The notes under the pieces are model-generated. The model saw nothing but the letters and a program-made list of their open reading frames with translations, was not told where the DNA came from and ran no database searches. A DNA stretch of 64,000 nucleotides from S139-23 sp047639315 (GTDB lineage: Bacteria; Planctomycetota; GCA-002687715; DRQF01). This document shows positions 1-8,197 of the stretch, piece by piece. The position numbers and the translations under genes are program-made. The stretch is from the NCBI GenBank assembly GCA_047639315.1, contig JBLINQ010000003.1:1-64000 (forward strand). Direction: 5' to 3'. Each line of letters starts with the position of its first letter. Within the stretch, counting starts at the first letter, position 1.

Positions 1-436
1 CAAGAATCGTGTCAAGGGTCCACCCTTCGGTGTACTGGCGGATTGGCGAAGAACCAATGAAGCAGTTGGCGAGAACCGGGACCCCTGTCTCATCCATGAT
101 TCGACGAACCGGCTCGACGTCGTGGATCAGTGTGCGGCAGGCTGCGTTGACTCCGATCGACAAACCTTCGGCTTTGATCATCTGAGTGAGATCAAGGCAG
201 TCATCGTAATGACGGTCACCAGCGCCGGGCAGGCCGACGTTGACGGTATGAATTCCAATCTTGTCCATGAGCCGGACAAGTGCTCGCTTATCTTCGATAC
301 AAGGATTCTTGACCGAGGGATTCTGCAATCCATCTCGGAGTGTCTCGTCGTCAAATGTCACCTTGCGTTTCTTTGCTGGAGACTTTTCGTGAGTGTTCCA
401 GTCGAAGATCAGGTTGTCGTGGGCGTTTTCAGTCAT
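1..436 (-). CDS. LeuA-like acyltransferase (isopropylmalate synthase / HMGL-like family), C-terminus beyond window
   Basis: Reading the minus strand from the ATG at 436 gives an open frame of about 145 codons that runs off the left edge, so only the N-terminal part is present. The motif DETLRDGLQNPS near residues 29-40 is the metal-binding first strand of the HMGL-like TIM barrel shared by 2-isopropylmalate synthase, homocitrate synthase and HMG-CoA lyase. It is followed by a typical barrel stretch (MDKIGIHTVNVGLPGAG, then NAACRT). The family condenses acetyl-CoA with a 2-oxo acid; isopropylmalate synthase in leucine synthesis is the likeliest activity but the substrate cannot be fixed from this fragment. 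It diverges from an aspartokinase at 687, fitting an amino-acid biosynthesis locus. A TATTAT hexamer sits 5 nt before the start and there is no clear Shine-Dalgarno. Confidence 0.8.
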   Translation of the reverse strand, partial: MTENAHDNLIFDWNTHEKSPAKKRKVTFDDETLRDGLQNPSVKNPCIEDKRALVRLMDKIGIHTVNVGLPGAGDRHYDDCLDLTQMIKAEGLSIGVNAACRTLIHDVEPVRRIMDETGVPVLANCFIGSSPIRQYTEGWTLDTIL

Positions 437-441
437 GCCCC

Positions 442-447
442 ATAATA
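442..447 (-). promoter_or_regulatory. -10 element, probably leaderless start for the LeuA-like gene
   Basis: On the minus strand TATTAT ends 5 nt before the ATG at 436. A start site at the usual distance would fall on or next to the start codon. No convincing -35 was seen, so this is an inference from the -10 match and the absence of a Shine-Dalgarno. Confidence 0.35.
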
Positions 448-686
448 ACGGCCCGGTCCGCGGGAAACGAGCCCATGGACGACACTCGAGTTCGAGGCGC
501 CCTCAAAATCCTGATAATGTGCCAAATCAGCCATTGGTGCGGGGTTAGCACTGTCGCCGTGAGACGACGCGCAGCGAATTTCGCCAAGGACGGTGTCATT
601 GATTGGTTTGGGAGGGAAGAGGCTCGCCCGGCAGTCTTCCTAACCCACACACTTGTGATCCGGGCCAGATGCCTTAAAAGCAGGTT

Positions 687-1985
687 ATGGAGATTTGGAA
701 AATCGGCGGATCCTGCCTTCTTGGTGCGCCGTCCTATATTCGAGCTGCAGCACTGGCAAAGGACTGGGGGACCCCTCGATTGGTGGTGGTGTCGGCTATG
801 CGTGGCGTGACCGATGAGCTTGAGAGACTGCTCCAGGGATCCTCAACCATGCCCGATGAAATTCTGGCCCAACATCGCGACGTCTGGTCGGCGCTCGATG
901 GCCATGAGGAATCGTTCGATCATCTTGCCAATGAGCTGCGCCATGACTTGCAGGCCGCCCACGATGATTTCGGTTTGAGGCGCGACTGCGTTCTTTCCTG
1001 GGGCGATCAATTCTCGGCGCGATTCCTCAAGCAGGCGTTTCAGAGAATTGGCATCGAGGCCACGTATGTCGATGCTGGCGAACTTGGCTTGGTGACTAAC
1101 GACAGTCACGGACAAGCGCAGCCAGTGCTTGACGTTGGCAAGAGAATCATGGCTGGACTGCACCAGCACTCCGGCCTGATCGTGACGCCAGGTTTTGTTG
1201 GACTCAGCGGATCTGGCCAGCGCACCACTCTAGGCCGAAACACCAGTGACTATACCGCTGCCTTGATTGCTGCTGCTTCGTCATCGTCGACCCTGAGGAT
1301 CTTCTCTTCAGCCAGCGGAGTCTTGAGCGCCGACCCAAATTTGGTCTCGACGGCGCATCATCTTGAAGAGTTGAGCTACGATGAGACCGCAGAGTTGATT
1401 CATGCCGGATCACCTGTCTTGCACCCAATGGCACTGGCAACGATGCGACAATCTGGGACGCAAGCACTGCTGCAGAGTCTGACAGGGGACGACTCGTCAG
1501 TGACATCTATTGTTGGCATCCCCTCATCGAACCCTGATTCTTTTCAGGCTATTCCTCATCGCACGGGGCTGGCTCTGTTGGAGATGCATCCGAAACCTGG
1601 GGTCAAGGGCATTCATCTATTGGGTGACTGTCTCCGGGTTCTCAAAGACGCCAACATTCATGTCGACATGAGTTCGGCGTCTGACTCGACTGTTCAATTG
1701 GCCGTTGTCAATCGTGCCAACATCGAAGAGCTAATGGTGGGGTTCGAAGAGAAGGCAGAGATCAAAATTGATGGTGGCTACTCGTCCGTTAGTCTGGTTG
1801 GAAGAGGTGTCACAAGAACGCCGGGGATTGCTTCACAGGCGCTTGGACTTTTGGCTAAGGGCCATGTCTTTCCAAGGCTCATGAATGACCATGGACATGC
1901 ACCCTGCATTTCCTTCCTCTTGGAAGATCGATTCTTGGCAGTTGCCATGCAACTTCTTCACGAAGGAATCATCTCTGCGCCTTAG
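687..1985 (+). CDS. lysC: Aspartokinase (aspartate kinase)
   Basis: The 432-aa protein phosphorylates L-aspartate with ATP, the first step toward lysine, threonine, methionine and diaminopimelate. The N-terminus WKIGGSC corresponds to the KFGGTS phosphate-binding strand, VVVSAM follows near residue 33, and TTLGRNTSDYTA near residues 180-190 matches the TLGRGGSDTTA motif of aspartokinases. A region GVLSADPN, as in the kinase catalytic domain, comes next. From about residue 290 the C-terminal third looks like paired ACT domains (MSSASDSTVQLAV resembles the allosteric MISTSEI-type strand), so feedback control is expected. Length is normal for a monofunctional aspartokinase; there is no homoserine dehydrogenase fusion. 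It diverges from the LeuA-like gene and ends 9 nt before a convergent histidine kinase. Confidence 0.85.
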   Translation: MEIWKIGGSCLLGAPSYIRAAALAKDWGTPRLVVVSAMRGVTDELERLLQGSSTMPDEILAQHRDVWSALDGHEESFDHLANELRHDLQAAHDDFGLRRDCVLSWGDQFSARFLKQAFQRIGIEATYVDAGELGLVTNDSHGQAQPVLDVGKRIMAGLHQHSGLIVTPGFVGLSGSGQRTTLGRNTSDYTAALIAAASSSSTLRIFSSASGVLSADPNLVSTAHHLEELSYDETAELIHAGSPVLHPMALATMRQSGTQALLQSLTGDDSSVTSIVGIPSSNPDSFQAIPHRTGLALLEMHPKPGVKGIHLLGDCLRVLKDANIHVDMSSASDSTVQLAVVNRANIEELMVGFEEKAEIKIDGGYSSVSLVGRGVTRTPGIASQALGLLAKGHVFPRLMNDHGHAPCISFLLEDRFLAVAMQLLHEGIISAP

Positions 1986-1994
1986 ATCATGGCG

Positions 1995-3533
1995 CTAGGG
2001 CAGGGGTATTTCTTCCGGCTCTTGGACAACGACGTTTTCTGGAGGTTTGATCACCCCTTCGACGTCCTCGGCCGACCAGGGCAGTCGAATGAGGAATTCG
2101 ACTCCACCACCTTCGCGGTTGCTGACGGCAATACGACCATCGTGGCTATCGACAATGGCACGAGTAATCGCGAGTCCAAGTCCAGCTCCCTCAAAACTTC
2201 CACGCGTCACCGTGCTTTGTGAGAAAGAATCAAAGATGGCGCTTAATTCGTCCTTTGGAATGCCTGGCCCGCGGTCAGCTATGCGAATGGCGACGTCCGT
2301 TTCTTCGAGGGCAAGACTGACGTCGACTTCGGTGCCGGGCTTGCCAAACTTACTCGCATTGCCAAGAATGTTGACCAAGGCTTGGCGTAAATGCTTACGA
2401 TCGCTTCGGACGCTCCGTGGAAAGTCATCGGCAACACTGACGACAATCTCCAACTCGCGTTCGGCAAAAAGAGGTTCGTATTTGCCTGCAATATCAAAGA
2501 CCAGAGACTTGAGATCAATTGGCTCGAACTTGTACTCAACTTTGCCAGCTTCGATTTGGCTGATGTCCAATAGATCATCCACTAGTGGCAGCAGTTCGTC
2601 AGCGCTTTCCAAGATCTGTTGGAAGTAGAATAGGGTCTTGTCTCGACTGAGCTTGTCAATGCGACGGATGCCAAGGCTGGCAAAGGAAACCATGCCATGC
2701 ATTGGAGTACGGAACTCGTGAGAAACACGACTGAGGAATTGTGATTTCAACCGATTGGCTCGCTCGGCTTCTTCTTTTGCGGCCAAGAGTTCCTTGGTCC
2801 GGTCTTCAACCATGACTTCAAGTTTCTCTGTTAACTGCCGCATCTGTCTTTGCGATTCGAAGGCTTCCGACATCATATTGAGGAGAGCTCGGCGACTGTC
2901 CTCGAGATCGACGACACGGGTCCCCAGTTCGGAAGTTCTTTGTTCTACCTTCTTCTCTAGGTCGAAGGAGAGCCGCTGTTGCTCGCACCTCAGGAATGCG
3001 GAGCCAAGCGCTTGCGAAAGAAGCATCGCCACGCACGACAAGTTTCGCCGAGCTTCTTCCGATGGAAGCTCTTCCAAGTAGATGCCAAGGACACCGAGCT
3101 TTCTGCCGGCAGAGCGCAGCGGGAATCCGCAAAAGGCATTGAGATCAAATGCCTTCGCCCAGTCGCGCTCGGCTTTCTTTCCGAGGCCGCGAAGATCGGC
3201 ACAAAAGTGATCCTGCGAAGACTTACCGACGATGCCAGGCATGAATTCACCGATGGGAAGGTTTGCCATCTTGTCTTGATGGCTTACGGATTCACCGGCG
3301 GAAGCTTCCAGTTGTAGACAATTGAATTCTGCATCACAGACGTGAGGTGATGGACATGAAGAGCATTGCTTTGTCGATCGTGAGATCCAGATTCGCACGA
3401 CACCCCGCGGCAGTCGATCGTCAATTGTTCGCACTGCGGCAGAGATGATTTCGATAGCATCCCGCTGATCCCGCAAGAACAACGCGAGACAACGAACTAT
3501 GTCTAAATATGTACCGCTCTCGGAGCCGGACAT
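1995..3533 (-). CDS. Cytosolic histidine kinase with Cys-rich GAF domain
   Basis: A 512-aa sensor kinase with no membrane segment. The start is placed at the ATG at 3533; an upstream in-frame TTG at 3545 is less likely. Residues about 10-180 look like a GAF sensor domain carrying four cysteines near residues 57, 60, 66 and 72 (CSSC, then HVC and FNC) followed by LEASAG. A coiled coil (about 190-260) contains two copies of an EQRTSEL/EDRTKEL type helix. The kinase core has the H-box SHEFRTPMHGM, N-box NILGNASKFG, G1 box DRGPGIP and G2 box GAGLGLAI, all complete, so it should be active. No receiver or response regulator lies beside it, so the partner is unknown. The Cys cluster suggests metal, Fe-S or redox sensing; that is an inference. 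Confidence 0.88.
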   Translation of the reverse strand: MSGSESGTYLDIVRCLALFLRDQRDAIEIISAAVRTIDDRLPRGVVRIWISRSTKQCSSCPSPHVCDAEFNCLQLEASAGESVSHQDKMANLPIGEFMPGIVGKSSQDHFCADLRGLGKKAERDWAKAFDLNAFCGFPLRSAGRKLGVLGIYLEELPSEEARRNLSCVAMLLSQALGSAFLRCEQQRLSFDLEKKVEQRTSELGTRVVDLEDSRRALLNMMSEAFESQRQMRQLTEKLEVMVEDRTKELLAAKEEAERANRLKSQFLSRVSHEFRTPMHGMVSFASLGIRRIDKLSRDKTLFYFQQILESADELLPLVDDLLDISQIEAGKVEYKFEPIDLKSLVFDIAGKYEPLFAERELEIVVSVADDFPRSVRSDRKHLRQALVNILGNASKFGKPGTEVDVSLALEETDVAIRIADRGPGIPKDELSAIFDSFSQSTVTRGSFEGAGLGLAITRAIVDSHDGRIAVSNREGGGVEFLIRLPWSAEDVEGVIKPPENVVVQEPEEIPLP

Positions 3534-3627
3534 GGCAAACCCCAACTCTTGACTATGTCTGCATAATCTATCGGTCGATTGACAGGGAGTTCTTGAGTTT
3601 CAATGCGCCAGACTTCTGCCAGGTTGG

Positions 3628-4716
3628 TTAATGGGAGCGAATCTCGGAAAGGCGGCGTAATGTCTTTTCCCACTTGGGCTTCTGCGTTGCCCAAAGGTGT
3701 GGGGCGAGGGCCTCACGAAGAGAATCTCGGCAAGTTGATGGGTTCAGGAGTTGTTTTCGTAGATGTGGGGTCAACTGGCCGGGAGGGTAGAGGCTGGATT
3801 CTGGATAGATCTCTGGGTAAGAGAGATGATTCGGAACAAGAGGCATAGATCCAGCCAATGCTGCTTCCATGACGGCGAGCCCAAAGAACTCGTGGCGCGC
3901 CGTTGAGACGACGATGTCGGCTGTTCCGAGCAACTCGGCATAGGCAGCTTCGTTTTCAATGAAGCCCCAATGCACGACCCGGTCTTTAAGTTTCTCGCGA
4001 GCCCTTTCGAAAATTCGCGGTTGGGTCGCATAGGACTGGCCCGCCACGATCAATTCGAATGGAATATTCTCGCCCATTAGATCGAAGAGCGATTGAAAGA
4101 ATTCTTCCGGGTTCTTGTCGTGTTCCCACCGATGATTCCAAAGAATTCGAGGTACGTGATTGGCCTGAATGTCAGGCTTCTCTCCGAGAGATGTTGGACC
4201 AATCATGGGTGGCCACAACACTTCGGATTTCCCTTCAATTGCAGCCAATGCACCCATCAAGTTTGTATCCGGAATGGCCTTCAATACTTGACCAAGGCCG
4301 GCCATCAGGCTGGAGCGATTCCATTCACTATTAAATAGATTGAGGTCGGCAGCCAGGGCTGACGTGAAGTTTGTAATGACGTAGTGCCGGTCTCGTTCGT
4401 CTTCTTTTCGCACGGGGTAGGCCCATTGGTTTTCATGCCAATAGACAGCCACGGGTAGATCACGAAACGGTCTGGGTGCCAGGCCACGAAAATCTGAAAG
4501 GCTAAGGAATGTCGAGGCCAAGATAAGATCGAACGACTGGTCTTGTAGTTTTTCCAACTCAGCGGCGAAATAGGGCGCAGAGAAACGCATGCGCCATTTC
4601 CAGGCCCGAGCCGGCTGAGTCAGCCGAACAAATTCAAAGGGAAGATGCTCGGCTAAGTCATCAAGGAATCTTTTGTGGGACGCGCCGTGGTAAGGCTCGA
4701 GCACCAAGATCTTCAT
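3628..4716 (-). CDS. Glycosyltransferase of the tRNA-queuosine alpha-mannosyltransferase family (DUF3524)
   Basis: A 362-aa GT-B glycosyltransferase. The N-terminus KILVLEPYHGASHKRF is characteristic of the DUF3524/QTMAN family, whose animal member GTDC1 mannosylates queuosine in tRNA-Asp. Further family marks are YWHENQWAYP near residue 90, FNSEWNR near 130, LWNHRWEHDKNP near 195, and a C-terminal nucleotide-sugar site STARHEFFGLAVMEA followed by PLVPNHLSYPEIYP. Its start overlaps the stop of the upstream TPR gene (ATGA), so the two are translationally coupled; no Shine-Dalgarno is visible. Modification of queuosine tRNA is the family-based prediction. No queuosine synthesis genes are in this window, and sugar transfer to another acceptor cannot be excluded. 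Confidence 0.82.
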   Translation of the reverse strand: MKILVLEPYHGASHKRFLDDLAEHLPFEFVRLTQPARAWKWRMRFSAPYFAAELEKLQDQSFDLILASTFLSLSDFRGLAPRPFRDLPVAVYWHENQWAYPVRKEDERDRHYVITNFTSALAADLNLFNSEWNRSSLMAGLGQVLKAIPDTNLMGALAAIEGKSEVLWPPMIGPTSLGEKPDIQANHVPRILWNHRWEHDKNPEEFFQSLFDLMGENIPFELIVAGQSYATQPRIFERAREKLKDRVVHWGFIENEAAYAELLGTADIVVSTARHEFFGLAVMEAALAGSMPLVPNHLSYPEIYPESSLYPPGQLTPHLRKQLLNPSTCRDSLREALAPHLWATQKPKWEKTLRRLSEIRSH

Positions 4717-5390
4717 GGGAAGGTAGGTGTGACTTCCGGAAGGTCTTCCCGATCAACGGGCTGATTTTTTTGGGCCATGATGAGATAGGGTTCGATCTCG
4801 TCATTGAATCCTTGCGATGCTTCGACTTCTTGCTCATCCATGACGTCTTCGTCACAAGAATCACCCGGGCCCGGAGCAATCAACGCACGCCTATAACACT
4901 CGGCGGCTTCGTTGTATTGTCCTTCGAGATGCCATGAGAATCCTTGATGTAAATGGAAACGCTTGAGAGTCATCGCATCACCCCAGATGTTGATGAGGTG
5001 TTGCGCTCCTAAGAAAGCTTCAGCCGCTTCCTTATATCGATCGGTTTGGAATAGGGCGTAGCCGATGTAGTAAAGGTTGTTGTTGGCCCAGGTCGGGCTT
5101 CCTAAAGCAACGGAGTCGATATCTGAAACGATCTCGAGCTCTTTCCCGCCATCACGATAGCGGCCCTCTTTCATGAAAGTCCGAGCCAGCAAGAAGCGAG
5201 CTCGCACATCTTCTGGGTCGGATGCAACAGCAGCCTTCAAGCTCGCTATTGTACGCTTGGTGTCGTTGGCCATATAGAAGAACAACGCCACTCGAGTCAG
5301 CAAGTCGCACTGGCTGTCGTCTTCGTAATCTTCCGTCAGCTCTGCCAGCTTCTGCTGGATCTTGGCATCTTTGTTCGCTTTGATTTCCAT
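4713..5390 (-). CDS. Cytosolic TPR protein
   Basis: A 225-aa helical protein with no signal peptide. At least four tetratricopeptide-like units are seen (for example RTIASLKAAVASDPEDVRARFLLARTF region, then GYALFQTDRYKEAAEAFLGA, then GFSWHLEGQYNEAAECYRRAL). The last 35 residues are acidic and probably disordered. It overlaps the downstream mannosyltransferase-type gene by ATGA, so it may be a partner or scaffold for it; nothing in the sequence proves that. The start lacks a Shine-Dalgarno and has a TAAGAT hexamer ending 6 nt upstream. Confidence 0.8.
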   Translation of the reverse strand: MEIKANKDAKIQQKLAELTEDYEDDSQCDLLTRVALFFYMANDTKRTIASLKAAVASDPEDVRARFLLARTFMKEGRYRDGGKELEIVSDIDSVALGSPTWANNNLYYIGYALFQTDRYKEAAEAFLGAQHLINIWGDAMTLKRFHLHQGFSWHLEGQYNEAAECYRRALIAPGPGDSCDEDVMDEQEVEASQGFNDEIEPYLIMAQKNQPVDREDLPEVTPTFP

Positions 5391-5396
5391 AGCGGC

Positions 5397-5402
5397 ATCT
5401 TA
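5397..5402 (-). promoter_or_regulatory. -10-like hexamer 6 nt before the TPR gene
   Basis: TAAGAT on the minus strand ends exactly 6 nt before the ATG at 5390. This is the same spacing seen at 12264, 17991, 52047 and 60994, suggesting a leaderless transcript. The -35 region is not convincing. Confidence 0.35.
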
Positions 5403-5471
5403 CCCGAAAGAGGCGGTCAGGTTCTATGCCTCATAACGCGACCAACCTTGGTTATTGTGCCTCTTTTGGAT

Positions 5472-6626
5472 TCAAAGCAGATCGTAGAATTCGTCGCTGC
5501 CGTTTAATCCGGCAAGGAAGTCGTGGAATTCGATCCGCTCATCGCTCGCAATCTTTGAATCTGGGCTAATTTTGGTTGCCAGAAGCCGTTCCACAACCCA
5601 TGGGGCGAGGGCAATTTCTCCGGGAACTTGGTTGAGATTTTCGCCTTCGGTGGTGATCAAGATTCCTTGATGCATCAAACGGCCCTTCGGGCTTAGGAGC
5701 CGGCGTCGACGCAAGAGACCTCGGGGACTGGCGCTAATGAGGCGCAGAAGGTCTAAGGCTTCGAGGCTTGCTGCCCCCGCAAATGCCTCTTGCGCTAGTA
5801 GAGCCACGATGATGACAGTCTCGGCGTCAGTAAGAGCGAATTCTTGGCGAAAACGAATCAGCGGGAACCGATCGGCATGCTCGGTCTTGCTGAGGCGACG
5901 ATCAAGCTGGTGCCATTTCTGCTCCAATCGAGTCTGCAGAGTGGCGAGGGACTCCATGGGCTCTCCCAATAACTCTCGCCATATCCCAAGGTCAAACGCT
6001 TTGGCCGCCCGGTATTGGGTTTCTTCGATAAAAGCGACGAACTCCAGGAAGTGACCCGTGGCGTCAGCAAAGGGCTGAGAGCTCTCCAGCTCTTTTGGCT
6101 GCTCGTGGGCACTCAGTTTCTGGAACAAATCTGTGTCCAAGGCAAAATGCAGATTGAGCAGTTCTTGAGGCTCTTCTTCAGGGTCCTGATAAACCAAGAG
6201 AGCTCCATGAGCCCGTAGCGGGCTTGATTCGCGTAGGAGCTGAGAACAGCAGGCTAGTTCATAGGACGAGTCAGCCAGGATCCAAAGGAGGTCACGACCA
6301 CTCATGAAGTGTTCGCTTTGTTGGATTCGTCGATGGAAGAGAACAGCCAATAGGGCGACTTCTTCGGTGAGCAAATGGTCTTCTTGGCGAGCTGAGTGAG
6401 TCAGGCGCGATAAGGCGTGAGGTCGAATCGACTCGAGTATGGCGAACAGTTCTCCCCGGATCTTGTTCTTCTTTCGGAGGAATCGATTTTTCTGCCCAAC
6501 ACGATCTTCTTCACCGGCTAAGAGTCGGAGATCGTCCAGAGCCTCAACCGTGTCCAGAAGCCGTTCGAGCCGATGAGCCGGAAACCGTTTTGGACTAAGC
6601 CTGTTTTGGTCGGTGTTTTTGCGCAT
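5472..6626 (-). CDS. Unknown cytosolic helical protein, resembling the N-terminal region of some AAA+ ATPases
   Basis: A 384-aa protein, Arg/Leu/Glu-rich, with no membrane segment or signal. I do not recognise it with certainty. The C-terminal third (FALTDAETVIIVALLAQE, then LEALDLLRLISASP, RRRRLLSPKGRLMHQGILI and APWVVERLLA) has the layout of the helical/winged region that precedes the ATPase core in a group of bacterial AAA+ proteins with long N-terminal regions. No Walker A or B follows: the protein ends about 20 residues later, so it is either a stand-alone copy of that region or only a superficial match. It sits 81 nt upstream of the TPR-glycosyltransferase pair on the same strand and could be co-transcribed with it. 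Confidence 0.6.
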   Translation of the reverse strand: MRKNTDQNRLSPKRFPAHRLERLLDTVEALDDLRLLAGEEDRVGQKNRFLRKKNKIRGELFAILESIRPHALSRLTHSARQEDHLLTEEVALLAVLFHRRIQQSEHFMSGRDLLWILADSSYELACCSQLLRESSPLRAHGALLVYQDPEEEPQELLNLHFALDTDLFQKLSAHEQPKELESSQPFADATGHFLEFVAFIEETQYRAAKAFDLGIWRELLGEPMESLATLQTRLEQKWHQLDRRLSKTEHADRFPLIRFRQEFALTDAETVIIVALLAQEAFAGAASLEALDLLRLISASPRGLLRRRRLLSPKGRLMHQGILITTEGENLNQVPGEIALAPWVVERLLATKISPDSKIASDERIEFHDFLAGLNGSDEFYDLL

Positions 6627-6835
6627 AGTTCTCTGCCAATCAGTTGGTGTGGGCCTCCATTATGTACGGACGAGATTCCAAGGACGTCGGACCGGATCTT
6701 ATTTGGCCGTAAATTTGTGCGTAGCCTTCTGTAAACAAAGCACTTAGAGTTTTATTGCCTGCGGCGCCCTCGGGTCAGCATGAACCCGGGCCGCATCCGG
6801 TACTGTAAGTCGTTTTCAGATAGAGAGATAGAGCC

Positions 6836-8197
6836 ATGAGCGAGCGCTCCCGCCTGATCGAGACGGCAAAATCGGAATTACGGAAGTACGAGGAGCAGGA
6901 AGGCCTGGCCTCAACCGGAGTTTCTGATTTCATTGCCGAGAATCTCATCGAGATTGCCGACAATATCTCCGAATTTGATGACGCCGAGAAAAGCCAGTTG
7001 CTGGAGCGCTTGGACGCTCAGCAAATCGCCGACTTTCTCGAAGAACTTGACGACACCGACCAGCCCTTTTTCCTCAATCTCCTGAAAGATGACGCCCGCC
7101 TTCCGATCATCATGAGTGAGATGAAGGATGACGACATCGCTGATATCGTCGACGAGGTGAGTGAGGAAGAACGAGAAAGACTCCTCGAGGCCTTGCCAAA
7201 AGAGCGCGCGGAAAAAATCCGTGAATTGGCCAAGTATAAACCGGACACAGCCGGTGGTTTGATGACCACTGAATTTTTGGCGGTTGAAAAAGATGCCACC
7301 GTGCGGGATGTGAAAGACAAGATTCGGGCCCAAGGTGACCTTGAATCAATCAACAACATCTTCGTGACCGCCGGCGAGCGACTTCTTGGCGTGTTTTCCG
7401 TCCGCGAACTTATCCTGTCGGAAAACGCCCAACAGGTTGGCGAGTTCATGGTGCAGGATGTCCTTAGCATTGATGCGGATGAAGATGCCGAAGAGTGCTA
7501 TCGGATGATGGAAACTTATCACCTGTCGTCTCTGCCAGTCGTTGACCAGTATCACGACCTTTTGGGTATCGTGACGTTTGACGATGTCTTGACCGTGGGT
7601 GAGGAAGAAGCCAGTGAAGACGTCTTTAAGATGGCTGGTTCGGCTGACCTCCACCCAACTCGGGATAGCGTGATTGGCCGGGTCCAGAAACGAATTCCTT
7701 GGCTACTGGTATCAGTCGCTGGTGGTTTTGGGGCCGCCTTTGTGATGGACCTCTTTGGCATGGATGAGGTTGTGAGCGAGGTCACCAAGTTCTTGCCGCT
7801 CATCTTGATGTTGGGAGGCAACATCGCAACCCAATCTTCAGCGACCATGGTGCGCGGCTTTGCTACTGGCGAAGTTGTTGTCGGACGCATCTCCAAGGTG
7901 ATCGTTGGCGAGATCTTGGTTGGTCTCATGGTCGGTAGCATTTGCGCCATCATCGGCTGTTTCTTGGTCTACCTAACCGCGAGCACAAATCCTGCGGCCA
8001 TGGCGGCCGTCGTGTTGTCCTCAGTTGTCTGTTTGTCCCTTCTGGCATCTCTCTTGGGAACGGCCATTCCCACGATGTGCCTTCAGCTCAACTTTGATCC
8101 TGCCATTTCTGCGGGTCCCTTTATCACCATGCTCATCGACATGGTCGGCGCCGCTGTTTATCTCACCTTCTTCTTGGTCTATCGGGTCAACTCGTGA
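6836..8197 (+). CDS. mgtE: MgtE-type magnesium transporter
   Basis: A 453-aa Mg2+ channel/transporter of the inner membrane. The order is typical: an MgtE N domain of helical repeats (FLEELDDTDQPFFLNLL, then ERERLLEALPKERAEKIRELAKY) ending in PDTAGGLMTTEF; a CBS pair (about 140-255) with AEECYRMMETYHLSSLPVVD; and five transmembrane helices from about residue 285 (IPWLLVSVAGGFGAAFVMDL onward) with the conserved PLILMLGGNIATQSSA pore segment. Length is standard. Mg2+ binding to the cytosolic domain closes the channel in characterised members. The stop overlaps the GTG start of the next gene. The 209-nt upstream region shows no clear M-box. Confidence 0.95.
   Translation: MSERSRLIETAKSELRKYEEQEGLASTGVSDFIAENLIEIADNISEFDDAEKSQLLERLDAQQIADFLEELDDTDQPFFLNLLKDDARLPIIMSEMKDDDIADIVDEVSEEERERLLEALPKERAEKIRELAKYKPDTAGGLMTTEFLAVEKDATVRDVKDKIRAQGDLESINNIFVTAGERLLGVFSVRELILSENAQQVGEFMVQDVLSIDADEDAEECYRMMETYHLSSLPVVDQYHDLLGIVTFDDVLTVGEEEASEDVFKMAGSADLHPTRDSVIGRVQKRIPWLLVSVAGGFGAAFVMDLFGMDEVVSEVTKFLPLILMLGGNIATQSSATMVRGFATGEVVVGRISKVIVGEILVGLMVGSICAIIGCFLVYLTASTNPAAMAAVVLSSVVCLSLLASLLGTAIPTMCLQLNFDPAISAGPFITMLIDMVGAAVYLTFFLVYRVNS

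Noticed and set aside
122..445. Plus-strand frame at the left edge
   Set aside because: The opposite strand encodes a clear LeuA-like N-terminus (DETLRDGLQ), so this is a shadow.
6627..6835. M-box magnesium riboswitch upstream of mgtE
   Set aside because: The 209-nt region lacks the conserved loop sequences I would expect, and no anti-terminator/terminator pair is visible.
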